DNA from: an uncultured Bacteroidales bacterium
GTDB taxonomy: Bacteria > Bacteroidota > Bacteroidia > Bacteroidales > P3
Assembly (NCBI GenBank): GCA_937876865.1
Contig: CALEFF010000022.1
Location: 1-26,546 of the forward strand
Reading direction: 5' to 3'
DNA length: 26,546 nucleotides
In this document: positions 14,228 to 23,206 of the stretch, in pieces
Layout of the letters: every line of letters starts with the position of its first letter
Numbering within the stretch: the first letter of the stretch is position 1
Notes under the pieces: model-generated
Database searches by the model: none
What the model was told of the DNA's origin: nothing
What the model saw: only the letters and a program-made list of their open reading frames with translations
Program-made: the position numbers and the translations under genes

Positions 14228-15889
14228 ATGAACGAAAATTTTTTTTTAATTGCAATAGGTGGAACAGGCATGAGATGTCTTGAATCTTTTGTACACCTGT
14301 GTGCAGCAGGTTTATTTGATAATCATACTATAGATATTCTTACTCTTGACACAGATCAAACTAATGGCAATAAGAAAAGAGTAGAGAATCTAATAAACCT
14401 TTATAACTCGGTAAAAACCGATGATGGAACAGAGCTAGGTGGTAATGCAACTACCAATACTTTCTTTTCTGCCAAATTGAAACTATATAGATTTTTTACA
14501 GACTATTCTAATGCAAGTAGAAATACATTATCATCTCTAACTCAAACAAATGGTTTAACTGAGCAATTAAGACAAGAGAACCAAGACTTATCAGACCTTT
14601 TCTTTGAGAGAGATAGTGTGCAAGAATTTAGCTTAGACCATGGTTATAGAGCTCAGACCCACTTAGGTGCAATGTTAATGTACCATGGTATTATAGAGTC
14701 TGCGCGTAAGGCAAGAATTGGAGGAGAAGATGTTGCTTTTCAAGACAAAGAATTAGCAAACTTCTTGCAAGAATTAAATAAACATGCTGCCAATGCTCGC
14801 GTTTTTGTATTTGGAAGTGTCTTTGGTGGCACAGGTGCTTCATCTATACCTGTAATACCTATTGCATTGAGTGAGGCTTTAAGAGCGCTTACAGGTGGTA
14901 CTGCAGTTATAAATTTGAATAAGGCTCTTTTCGGTTCTACTCTTTTGACAGACTATTTTACATTTGGTAATCCAACAGACGAAGCTCTTAAGAAAGAGAA
15001 AGTCATTGCTACTTCTAATCATTTTGCACTAAACTCGCAGGCTGCTTTGAGTTTTTACAACAATGACACAACCGTACAAAGCACATATAAAAGGATGTAT
15101 CATATTGGTTGGCCAAGTTCTCTAAAAAATAATTACGGCAATGATAATAAAGTGCTAACTGGAGGTAGTGAACAAGAAAACCCTTGTCATGTAATAGAAA
15201 TGATGTGTGCAACAGCTGCATACGACTTTTTTAATGATAACCGTGAAAAACTCAGTCAAATAAAAATTGCGGAATATGTCCATCGTACAGTAGAAGTTGA
15301 CGATAGTGGTACAATGAAACTGAATGGAGCAAGTTTTGTCGGAGAGAAGGAAGGCAATTTCTTTGAAAATAAGCTTGGGGCTTTTCTCTCGTTTGCACAT
15401 ATTGTACTATCAAAATTCCAGGGAGCAAAAGAAAGTATTGATGGCGTTAGCGAATTACTGAATTATTTGGATGAAGTAAAATTTCAAAATTATAATAATA
15501 TTAATGACAATCAATGTAAACAAATAAATGACTACTTGAAAGAATTTGCTTACAAGTTTATTAATGACAAGGTTGCTTTTGGTTGGATTTACCAATTAAA
15601 TTCTTCAATGGGCAATGGGAAGTTTATCTTCTCACAGGAAGCATTTAAAACCAATATCACAGAACTTTTAAAGATAGACCCAGGTACTATCTTTGCTGAT
15701 GAAATGCATCATTGGGATAAAAGTGGATTTATTGGCAGTGCAGCAGATAAAAGATTTAATACATTTGTTACAAATATAAAAAAGGATGTAAATTATCCTA
15801 ATGATAATCAAGGAGCAACTCTAAAAGAACAGTTCCTTGCTCATATGTATAATACAATAACAGAAACACAACATTTTATTAATTATTAA
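14228..15889 (+). CDS. Tubulin/FtsZ-like GTPase family protein
   Basis: This is a 553-residue protein from ATG 14228; a TTG start at 14201 would overlap the preceding gene and is less likely. The N-terminus AIGGTGMRCLESFVHLC (about 9-25) is a Rossmann-type G-rich loop as at the start of tubulin/FtsZ proteins, followed by DILTLDTDQTNG. The tubulin signature loop is seen as FGGTGASSIPVIP, with G200-G203 and Ser206 where Gly is usual. This matches the divergent bacterial tubulin-like group (Tubulin_2/FtsZ-like) that comparative genomics links to membrane remodelling, rather than cell-division FtsZ. It lies directly before an actin-like ATPase gene (11-nt gap). GTP binding and polymerisation are predictions. 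Confidence 0.82.
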   Translation: MNENFFLIAIGGTGMRCLESFVHLCAAGLFDNHTIDILTLDTDQTNGNKKRVENLINLYNSVKTDDGTELGGNATTNTFFSAKLKLYRFFTDYSNASRNTLSSLTQTNGLTEQLRQENQDLSDLFFERDSVQEFSLDHGYRAQTHLGAMLMYHGIIESARKARIGGEDVAFQDKELANFLQELNKHAANARVFVFGSVFGGTGASSIPVIPIALSEALRALTGGTAVINLNKALFGSTLLTDYFTFGNPTDEALKKEKVIATSNHFALNSQAALSFYNNDTTVQSTYKRMYHIGWPSSLKNNYGNDNKVLTGGSEQENPCHVIEMMCATAAYDFFNDNREKLSQIKIAEYVHRTVEVDDSGTMKLNGASFVGEKEGNFFENKLGAFLSFAHIVLSKFQGAKESIDGVSELLNYLDEVKFQNYNNINDNQCKQINDYLKEFAYKFINDKVAFGWIYQLNSSMGNGKFIFSQEAFKTNITELLKIDPGTIFADEMHHWDKSGFIGSAADKRFNTFVTNIKKDVNYPNDNQGATLKEQFLAHMYNTITETQHFINY

Positions 15890-15900
15890 GATTATAAATT

Positions 15901-18900
15901 ATGCCAAATAAACCTCTTGTAATTGATGTAAAAGCAGCAGCTGTCCCTGGTGGTCAACTTAATTCTTGGACACCACTGACAAACACGTCTGTTTTTATTA
16001 ATAATATTGAAACTCCTAAATTGGCAAAAAATACCAATATAGGCAAATTAGTATCGGGCATACCTTCTGCCTTTGCGAGAGTTGATCTTTTCAAAACGGC
16101 TTTAGATTTTGTTGCCAATAATCCAAGACCAAATGCAGCTGATGAATTGTCTTTGAATAACTACTATTTCCAATTATCAGATGAATGGCGAGGACTTATT
16201 GCCTGCATAGCTTTAGATGATGCGAATATAAAAGTAAATCGCATTGATATGGTTTATAGCGATGGCAACGATATAAACAGAACAACCAACGTATATGAAC
16301 CCAAGGGAGCTTTCGGCAACATGCTTCTTAAACGTAGTGAACTTTGGTGTGAACAGGATCTTCCGCCAAATGCTCCAAAGATCCCTTATATAAATGTCAT
16401 AAAATATCGTAGTGTTGTTGTAGGTGCTACTGCCCCTGAATCTCTACTTTTTACATCTACAGGCTATAAGGCTACTCCGTCTAAAGATTGTCCATGGATT
16501 GATGTAAATACGGGAAGATTAATCGATCCATTGAAGTCAACAATGACTTCAATTCAAATACAATCACTTTATGCCTATATAGGTCATCTTGTTCAAGGTC
16601 TTCAAAACTTTAATGGTTATTTTAGCAATTTAGAACCTATATCACTTAGGCCTAATTATAATTCTATAACTAGGGAATTGCAGAAATGGCAAGACGAACT
16701 CGAAGCAAAAGCCAATGCAGAGAATATAGATTTGACTTTAGGGTGTGTACCGCCGGTTAGTGCAGATTTCAGCGGACCTTTTAAAGAATTGTTTTGTTTC
16801 AAAGATATTCTTTATGGTGTAGAGGGTATTATCTCTGAAGACTTTAAAACGGGTTCTGTTCAGTTTGATCCTAAAGACTTGCTACTTGATGAGAACGATG
16901 CTAAAATTGCACGTGTCAGTCTGAACATAAAGCCAGAGGATTTTGGAAAACTACCAATTTTGGTTCTTACAGCAAGGGTTGAGAATAGTGATAAAAAAGC
17001 ATATTTTGCTTTACCATTAAGCGCATTGGGTCTGAACGTGTATGGAAAGAATGTGGCTGCATTGGTTGGAATGGCTGGTGCAGGTCAAGTTATAGCTTCA
17101 TCGCTTGACGCTGTATATAATCCTAATGCAAGAACAAACAACTTGCAGGTAGATTTAAAAATTCAAACGGCAGGCGGAAAAAAACGTTCATTTAAAAAGG
17201 TCTATACGTCAGACAGCGCTATTCAAAACAAAGATATCCTATTATGGCCTAATTTCATTTCACCACAGTGGAATGCATATTATATGTACAATGAGTTACC
17301 ACATAATGGTAATACTTCTGATTACAAGGCAATACCTTTTGTCGGAGAAATGCAGGATACATATTTCCGCATAATATTGGATGAGCAAAACAAACCAATT
17401 CTCTTGAGCAATAATGGAAAAATCGTTGCACCTGCAACAAAGGTGAATGCAGAACTATTGGTTGAATGTAATGATGCTGTTGCTGATAATAGATATAAAT
17501 ATGAGATATATAAATCAGACAAACCTTTTAAGGGTGTAAAATTGCTTTCGCCAACAGCTAATGAAGGTGGTTATATATTGGTTAATTACAGTTCTGCTCA
17601 AGGCACACAATTGCCAAAAGATTGGATGTTGCCTGGTGCAACTCCAGCTTTAAATCCAGTTAGTTTAGGCGTTGACTTTGGTAGTACAAATACATCTATA
17701 GCCTATTCTAGTTCCGTAACAGGTGAGAAAGGGTTCGATTTCTCAAATCAGCGCGTATCTCTGATGGGATTTGAACTTCCAGGTTATCCAATTCAACCGC
17801 GCGAAAATCAAGTGTTTTTCTTCCAAGGTGGAGTAACCCCAATACCATCTAATTCTATTAAGAGCATATTAACGTTGCATGACCCACGTCGCTTGCCAGC
17901 TTTGAAACAAGGAGAAACCGTTTCAATGCGTAGTGCTAAAGCGATAGTAGGCGGTTTCCCTTGTTTTGCTGATAACTTGCCTCTTAGCAGTTCTGATAGT
18001 GGTACAATTACATTGAATTTCCCACAAGGTGTAGGACAGGTTAAACAAATACACAACATGAAATGGGAAAACGATGATAACAGTAAATCCTATAAGTCTG
18101 CTTTCCTGAAGGTATTAATGTTGCAAGTATACGCCACATTATTTGAAAAAGGACTCTATCCTACAAGTTTAAAATGGTCTTATCCGTCTTCAATGATGGG
18201 AAGTTTGATGCATTCGTACCAGTTAATTTGGAATGAATTATCAGGTACAAAACTTTCACCAGTTTTAAATGCAGCAGGAAGGCCATATAATTTGTCGGTG
18301 AGCCAGTATACCCAAAACTTATTGGGTGATGATGATTTCAGTGCAGGTGGATTTGGAAACGCTGACAATAGTACTAACAATACGCCAAGTTTTGAAGTTG
18401 GTGGTTTTGGCAGTGCTGACAATGGTTTTGGCGGCAGTACATCAGGTTTTGGCGCCGGCGGTTTTGGAAGTAGTGACAGTGGTTTTGGCGATAGCACATC
18501 AGGTTTTGGTGCCGGTGGTTTTGGTGGTAGCGCTGATGGTTTTGGCAGTACACCAAGTTTTGACGCAGGCGGTTTTGGAGAGAATGCAACCAAAGCGAAA
18601 TCAGGACCTATATCTGATTTACTGCCAGATTCTATGGACGATGAAATAAGTTATGAACCAACAAAATTATATGATGCAGCTAATAACAATAGTTTGTCAG
18701 AAGCAGAATCTGTTGCAAATTTCATTTCTGTGAGATATGGAACAGAAGCCAATGTGTTAAATCTGTGTTTTGATGTTGGTGGTAGTACAACAGATATTTC
18801 AGCTTTATTCCTTCTGCAAAAACAAGAGGGAGCAGAAAATAAAAACATTTTGACAATGATAAAGCAAAACTCATTGCGTTTTGCGGCACAGAGAGTTTCA

Positions 18901-19890
18901 AAATGTGTTGGAAATTTCCCTAATTTTCAAAATGTATTGCTGCAAACTTGTGCTGAAAACAATATAAAGATGCTTGGTTTGAATATGGGTGCAAATACTT
19001 ATAACCCAGATACTGCTCCATATTTCTTTGACCAGATTGTTAATCGCTTAACACCAGCTCAATTGCCATCATTATATAGAAGAATTGCGGCAGATTGCCC
19101 ACAGCTTATGTGTGTTAACATGTATGTTACAGGTTTATTGATGTATTATGCAGGTCAGGTGGCTCATAAACTGATTGACGATTTGAACCGAACAAATAAA
19201 ACAGAGTGGCCTAGAATACAGAAACCAAATGTAAGAGTGACATTCGCTGGAAAGGGCTCACGACTCTTCCAATGGTTAAAAACTCTTAATGCTGGAGCTG
19301 CCAATCAATATTATGGCAGGTTGTTTGTGATGGGTTATGGCGAAGAACATCTAAAAAACACGCTTGCTGGTTGGCAACAAATAATATTGCCAGATGTTAA
19401 TGACCCTGATATAAAATATGAGGTATCAAAAGGTCTGGCTAAAGGTAATACGGCATTGTATAAACCAACGACACAACAACCTTCAGAGATTATAGGTGAG
19501 TCGGGATACCAATTGGTAGGCAATGACAACCAAGCACGTCCTGTTGACTTTACAAATTCTATCACACCAGATATGATGAAATTTATCGGCGTAAGATTTA
19601 ATTTGCAAAGTGGGGCAAATCAGGCTGCTAAATTCACGGAATTCTGCGCTTTCTTCTATCGTGCAGCAAATCAATTGGTAGGATGGCATACAAACCCTCA
19701 AGAATTAGAAAGTGCTTGCAGAGGAATGAATATTGTTGCTTATGCATCTCAAATGCCAGAATTTAGAGCAGCTGTTGAAGAAATGAATACAAACAATGCT
19801 CCATTTAGCTTCGTGGCTCCTGTAATTATAATGGAAGGCATGAAGTTCTATGAACAAACTTTATTAAATTTGTTAAAACAAGATGAATAG
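15901..19890 (+). CDS. Giant actin/Hsp70-like ATPase with GFG-rich insert
   Basis: This is a 1329-residue protein. Residues 1 to about 585 show no motif I recognise and look like a mixed beta-rich region. From about 588 an actin/Hsp70-type ATPase follows: phosphate-1 motif VDFGSTNT (591-598), phosphate-2 motif DVGGSTTD (958-965), and adenosine-type motif VTFAGKGSRL (1113-1122). Between the first two motifs lies a Gly/Phe/Ser-rich low-complexity insert (about 816-896). Gene order (tubulin-like before, repeat protein overlapping by 8 bp after) indicates coordinated expression. All three nucleotide-binding motifs are intact, so ATP binding is likely; filament formation or chaperone-type action is unknown. 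No signal peptide is seen, so it should be cytoplasmic. Confidence 0.85.
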   Translation: MPNKPLVIDVKAAAVPGGQLNSWTPLTNTSVFINNIETPKLAKNTNIGKLVSGIPSAFARVDLFKTALDFVANNPRPNAADELSLNNYYFQLSDEWRGLIACIALDDANIKVNRIDMVYSDGNDINRTTNVYEPKGAFGNMLLKRSELWCEQDLPPNAPKIPYINVIKYRSVVVGATAPESLLFTSTGYKATPSKDCPWIDVNTGRLIDPLKSTMTSIQIQSLYAYIGHLVQGLQNFNGYFSNLEPISLRPNYNSITRELQKWQDELEAKANAENIDLTLGCVPPVSADFSGPFKELFCFKDILYGVEGIISEDFKTGSVQFDPKDLLLDENDAKIARVSLNIKPEDFGKLPILVLTARVENSDKKAYFALPLSALGLNVYGKNVAALVGMAGAGQVIASSLDAVYNPNARTNNLQVDLKIQTAGGKKRSFKKVYTSDSAIQNKDILLWPNFISPQWNAYYMYNELPHNGNTSDYKAIPFVGEMQDTYFRIILDEQNKPILLSNNGKIVAPATKVNAELLVECNDAVADNRYKYEIYKSDKPFKGVKLLSPTANEGGYILVNYSSAQGTQLPKDWMLPGATPALNPVSLGVDFGSTNTSIAYSSSVTGEKGFDFSNQRVSLMGFELPGYPIQPRENQVFFFQGGVTPIPSNSIKSILTLHDPRRLPALKQGETVSMRSAKAIVGGFPCFADNLPLSSSDSGTITLNFPQGVGQVKQIHNMKWENDDNSKSYKSAFLKVLMLQVYATLFEKGLYPTSLKWSYPSSMMGSLMHSYQLIWNELSGTKLSPVLNAAGRPYNLSVSQYTQNLLGDDDFSAGGFGNADNSTNNTPSFEVGGFGSADNGFGGSTSGFGAGGFGSSDSGFGDSTSGFGAGGFGGSADGFGSTPSFDAGGFGENATKAKSGPISDLLPDSMDDEISYEPTKLYDAANNNSLSEAESVANFISVRYGTEANVLNLCFDVGGSTTDISALFLLQKQEGAENKNILTMIKQNSLRFAAQRVSKCVGNFPNFQNVLLQTCAENNIKMLGLNMGANTYNPDTAPYFFDQIVNRLTPAQLPSLYRRIAADCPQLMCVNMYVTGLLMYYAGQVAHKLIDDLNRTNKTEWPRIQKPNVRVTFAGKGSRLFQWLKTLNAGAANQYYGRLFVMGYGEEHLKNTLAGWQQIILPDVNDPDIKYEVSKGLAKGNTALYKPTTQQPSEIIGESGYQLVGNDNQARPVDFTNSITPDMMKFIGVRFNLQSGANQAAKFTEFCAFFYRAANQLVGWHTNPQELESACRGMNIVAYASQMPEFRAAVEEMNTNNAPFSFVAPVIIMEGMKFYEQTLLNLLKQDE
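18424..18588 (+). repeat. 57-bp tandem repeats encoding GFG-rich insert
   Basis: Two near-identical 57-bp units start at 18424 and 18481, with a partial third from 18538. They encode GFGxSTSGFGAGGFG-type 19-residue units within the actin-like protein. Related GGFG motifs begin earlier, near 18346. This local stretch is also GC-richer than its surroundings. Confidence 0.85.
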
Positions 19891-21937
19891 CGACTTTAAA
19901 ATCGTAATATCATTATCGCATAGACGCATCTCCTTTGAGTATTATCTCAAAGGAGGTGCTATTACGCTTCAACCGATAAAATCTGAGGCGAATAGGCAAG
20001 GTGAGTGGCCAGCACCATTCTCAATTTATTGTTCGCCTATAGGTATTATAATAGGGGAAGATGCTTATCATGCAGCTCAAAGGGGAACAAAGAATGCATT
20101 TGATGGGTTATTTGAATGTATGGAAACTGCTGATTGTTACTATGAGTTTTGTGGTACAAAAAAGCATGTAAGCGATTTGCCTTTAGATGCTTGTGAAACA
20201 ATTTTCAGAGATTTCTTCAGCAAGGTGTTGTTAAACAACTATGGTAATCTTGAGCAGAATCGTAGTACAATGCCTATAGTGTTTGTATGCGAAGAGGATA
20301 TTTCGGATAATCAAAAAGCAATAATCAACAATAAGTTTAAGAATAGCGGTTATGGCTGTGTTTCTGTTAATAGTTATCGCTCCTATATAGAAACATTTGC
20401 AAGAAGTTCATACAGTAAAAGATTTGAAAATGCGTTAATAGTTTGGACAGAGGGTAAAGACCTTTACCTTACTTTGATTGACATAAAAGGACAAAAAGAC
20501 TCAAAGACAACTGTGTTGCCACAATTAGGTGTTGATCCAAGGCAAGATTTCATTATAGATGAAATATGGAAAGCTGTAATGGCATGGAATTATTATCTTG
20601 AAAAAGACAAAGAAATTGATGTTATAAAAAATGCAGCCAACAGATTCTTAAACTCAACAGAGGCATTAGTTAAAGGTTCCGTAACTTTGTCGGATGGTAA
20701 TAGTTACAACTATGAACTCGAACGTAAGGCAATAAACCATCTTCCAAATGCCACAAGAATACAACTGGCAAGCGGGGTGCGTGAATTTTTGGCAAAGAAT
20801 GATGCTCGCCCAGAAACAACAATGGTTATATTACGTGGAGTTGCTGCAAATAACAACTATTTTTCTTCTGCTCTTGAATCATTTCCTAACATCATTGTTA
20901 GTGATAATGACTTGCGCTCACAGGTAATGAGAACAATTATTGAAGAACCTATAGTATCGCCAACGGTTGCGACTCCTCCAATCGTTCCAACTCCTGGACT
21001 TGATCCAAATCCTATTATTCAAGAATGGAAAAGCAAAAAAGCTGATGTGAAAGGAAAAATCAGTTCAAAGAAATATCAAGAGGCAAAAGATATTCTTAAT
21101 GATTTCTACGAAAAGGCTACAGCAACAAATGCAGTAGAGGTAATCAAGGAAATAGATGAACTTAGGAAGCGGACACATTCTGACACACCTACGGTTAAAT
21201 TAACAAGAGAGTGGAGAGAATTAAAAGCTACTACAAAAGGCCAACTAAGAAATGGAATAGTTAAAGAGGATACAAAAAAACAATTAAATAATTTCTTAAT
21301 AGAGTGTAAAGAAACAGACAACACAAAATTAATTAACGAAGTTGAACAACTAATTAATGAAATTAAAAATATCATTCCAAATAATAAAGGAAATGAAATT
21401 GATCATTCTCTAGATTTAAATAGAGAATGGAAACAACTAAAAGCTACTGCTAATGGAGAATTAAGAAGTGGGAATATTAAAGAAAACACAAAAAAACAAT
21501 TAAGCAGCTTCTTGATAAAATGTAAAGAAATAAATAGCACAAAATTAATTAACGAAGTTGAGCAGCTGATAAATAGTACAAAACCTCAAATAACAAAAAA
21601 AGAACAGCCACAAAAAAAAGTAATTCCCTCTAAAGTAGAAAAAAAGGTAAATGATGTAGAAATCTTCTTACAAAATGGGAAATTAGTTGAAGCTCGCGAT
21701 TGGTTTAAAAATAATGGAGAAATTGAAAAAGCAAATAAACTGACAGAGATTATTAAACTTGAAAAATCAGTAATACAAAGAAAAAAGGAACTGTCAAGTT
21801 GTCAACAAACAAAAGATTTGCAAAAAATAAAACGTATCATCACAGAAATAAGTAATTATATAGATAAATGTAAAACAATAGGTATTCCAGTAGAAGAATA
21901 CAAACAAATATTATTAGAATATAAAAAAATAAAGTAA
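19883..21937 (+). CDS. Repeat protein partnered with the actin-like ATPase
   Basis: This is a 684-residue protein whose ATG overlaps the end of the actin-like gene by 8 bp, which suggests translational coupling and a 1:1 partner. Residues 1 to about 360 are globular and may be a degenerate actin/Hsp70-like fold: the strands ALIVWTEGKDLYLTLIDIKG and TMVILRGVAANNNYF recall the second half of such ATPases, but a clear phosphate-1 loop is missing. This is uncertain. A Pro-rich linker (about 363-377, with PTVATPPIVPTPG) leads to three helical repeats (about 377-436, 440-500, 512-572) and a Lys-rich helical end. No membrane segment or signal peptide is seen. Confidence 0.75.
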   Translation: MNSDFKIVISLSHRRISFEYYLKGGAITLQPIKSEANRQGEWPAPFSIYCSPIGIIIGEDAYHAAQRGTKNAFDGLFECMETADCYYEFCGTKKHVSDLPLDACETIFRDFFSKVLLNNYGNLEQNRSTMPIVFVCEEDISDNQKAIINNKFKNSGYGCVSVNSYRSYIETFARSSYSKRFENALIVWTEGKDLYLTLIDIKGQKDSKTTVLPQLGVDPRQDFIIDEIWKAVMAWNYYLEKDKEIDVIKNAANRFLNSTEALVKGSVTLSDGNSYNYELERKAINHLPNATRIQLASGVREFLAKNDARPETTMVILRGVAANNNYFSSALESFPNIIVSDNDLRSQVMRTIIEEPIVSPTVATPPIVPTPGLDPNPIIQEWKSKKADVKGKISSKKYQEAKDILNDFYEKATATNAVEVIKEIDELRKRTHSDTPTVKLTREWRELKATTKGQLRNGIVKEDTKKQLNNFLIECKETDNTKLINEVEQLINEIKNIIPNNKGNEIDHSLDLNREWKQLKATANGELRSGNIKENTKKQLSSFLIKCKEINSTKLINEVEQLINSTKPQITKKEQPQKKVIPSKVEKKVNDVEIFLQNGKLVEARDWFKNNGEIEKANKLTEIIKLEKSVIQRKKELSSCQQTKDLQKIKRIITEISNYIDKCKTIGIPVEEYKQILLEYKKIK
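21011..21600 (+). repeat. Tandem helical-repeat coding units (two strong copies, one diverged)
   Basis: The units from 21200 and 21416, exactly 216 bp (72 codons) apart, both encode a REW/L-KAT/G-L/NTKKQL/KLINEVEQLIN pattern and share long DNA identity. A diverged earlier copy (IIQEWKSKKADVKGKI...) begins near 21011. The similarity of the last two at DNA level suggests recent duplication. Confidence 0.8.
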
Positions 21938-21955
21938 CTTTTAAATTTAATTATT

Positions 21956-22573
21956 ATGGGAAGATTTGATCTTAACAAAGGAGATAGATTTTCTTTAGAT
22001 AAAGATGGTCTATCAAAAATTCAAGTTGATTTAATTTGGAAAGCAGGTGTTGACCTTGATGCTTCGGCATTTCTTTTAGGAGAAGATGGTGTCATTACAG
22101 AAGATGCTGATTTTGTTTATTACAAATCTAATTTTCGTTCTGAACCATATGACCTAAACAAATTTGGAAGTAAAAATAATTGGAGAAAGAATACTCCTCC
22201 TATGAGTTCCGATGGATCTGTCTTAGGGTCTCTTGATGACAATGGAGATGATGACAATGGAGATGATGACAGAAGCGAAACTATGCACGTTGATTTAGAC
22301 AAAATACGTCCTGAAATTAGAGAAATAGTATTTTGCGCTACAGTGTATGAACCTGATAAGTTATTTAAAGACGTGCGTGAAGCAAAAATTGTAATTAAAA
22401 ATGAGGAAACAGGTGAAGAACTTTGTAATTACAACTTAAAAGAAAAATTCACAACAGAAACAGCCGTTGTTGTTGGAGAATTAATTTTAAATAGAGACGG
22501 AGAATGGGGGTTTGAAGCTATAGGTAATGGTTATGATGGCCGTTTGCAAACTCTTGTTGATATGTATGCATAA
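21956..22573 (+). CDS. TerD-family calcium-binding protein (copy 1)
   Basis: This 205-residue protein has the usual TerD length. Diagnostic motifs are VDLDASAFLLGEDG (32-45), DADFVYY (50-56), MSSDGSVLGS (83-92), an acidic loop DDNGDDDNGDDDR (94-106), and the C-terminal GEWGFEAIGNGYDGRLQTLVDMY. TerD domains bind Ca2+ through conserved Asp residues and occur in tellurite-resistance and wider stress-response clusters. The N-terminus contains FDLNKGDRFSLDK, a motif repeated in the membrane protein at 23207. It lies 18 nt after the repeat-protein gene. Tellurite resistance itself is not implied: the other ter genes (terB, terC) are not in the window. Confidence 0.93.
   Translation: MGRFDLNKGDRFSLDKDGLSKIQVDLIWKAGVDLDASAFLLGEDGVITEDADFVYYKSNFRSEPYDLNKFGSKNNWRKNTPPMSSDGSVLGSLDDNGDDDNGDDDRSETMHVDLDKIRPEIREIVFCATVYEPDKLFKDVREAKIVIKNEETGEELCNYNLKEKFTTETAVVVGELILNRDGEWGFEAIGNGYDGRLQTLVDMYA
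22235..22270 (+). repeat. 15-bp in-frame duplication in the TerD acidic loop
   Basis: GATGACAATGGAGAT occurs at 22235-22249 and 22250-22264, with a partial third copy (GATGAC) to 22270. It encodes DDNGD twice and lengthens the presumed Ca2+-binding loop. Confidence 0.85.
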
Positions 22574-22591
22574 ACTTAAAATTTATAAATT

Positions 22592-23194
22592 ATGGGATTT
22601 AATTTAAAAAAAATGGAAGAAGGCGAAAGATTTCAATTAAGTAAATCTTTGGGCTTAGATGGTATCCGTGTAGAATTAACTTGGAGTGATGGAGATCTTG
22701 ATACACAAGCTTGGTTACTAAATGCCGATGGCGTGATTGTTAATAATGAGGCATTTGTTTTTTACAATTCCGAGAATAGATCAGAGGCTTTTGACAGAGC
22801 AAAACATGGTAACAAACAAAAATATTTTAAATTAACAAGACCAATGAGTGCCGATGGTGCTGTACTTGGTGCTGAAGATAATAGAGCTGGTGGTATAGAA
22901 ATAATAAATATCACACTAAGTAAAATAGACACTACAGTAGAAGAAGTTGTTATCTCTGCTTCTTGTCACGAAGTAAAATCATTTGGAGAAGTACAAAATG
23001 CTAAGATAACTATTATTGATGAAAACAGTGGAGATTCACTTTGCTACTATGAATTAAATTCTAATTATCAAACAGAGGATGCTTGTATTGTTGGTCGCTT
23101 TATTATAAATAACAATTCAGGAGATTGGGAGTTTGAAGCTGTAGGCAGTGGTTATAATGGTGGCTTGCAAACATTAGTTGATATGTATACTTAA
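22592..23194 (+). CDS. TerD-family protein (copy 2)
   Basis: This 200-residue paralogue of the preceding gene follows after 18 nt. Family motifs are GDLDTQAWLLNADG (34-47), FVFYNSENRSEAFD (55-68), PMSADGAVLGAEDNRAGG (84-101) and the C-terminal GDWEFEAVGSGYNGGLQTLVDMY. Compared with copy 1, the acidic GDDD-type loop is replaced by AEDNRAGG, and DLDAS is DLDTQ, so calcium binding may be weaker or altered. TerD-family genes often occur as tandem paralogues with such differences, so a heteromeric role is plausible. Confidence 0.92.
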   Translation: MGFNLKKMEEGERFQLSKSLGLDGIRVELTWSDGDLDTQAWLLNADGVIVNNEAFVFYNSENRSEAFDRAKHGNKQKYFKLTRPMSADGAVLGAEDNRAGGIEIINITLSKIDTTVEEVVISASCHEVKSFGEVQNAKITIIDENSGDSLCYYELNSNYQTEDACIVGRFIINNNSGDWEFEAVGSGYNGGLQTLVDMYT

Positions 23195-23206
23195 TATATA
23201 ATAATT

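Noticed and set aside
18180..18593. Minus-strand 137-codon Pro/Lys-rich frame
   Set aside because: It is the mirror of the GFG-repeat coding DNA of the actin-like gene; its PKPP pattern is a consequence of the repeat.
18326..18649. Plus-strand Val/Leu/Ala-rich frame in the repeat region
   Set aside because: Out-of-frame shadow of the same 57-bp repeats, inside a long gene with intact motifs in another frame.
21956..23194. A classical tellurite-resistance (ter) operon
   Set aside because: Only TerD-family genes are present; terB, terC and other core ter genes are not seen in the window, so tellurite resistance is not supported.
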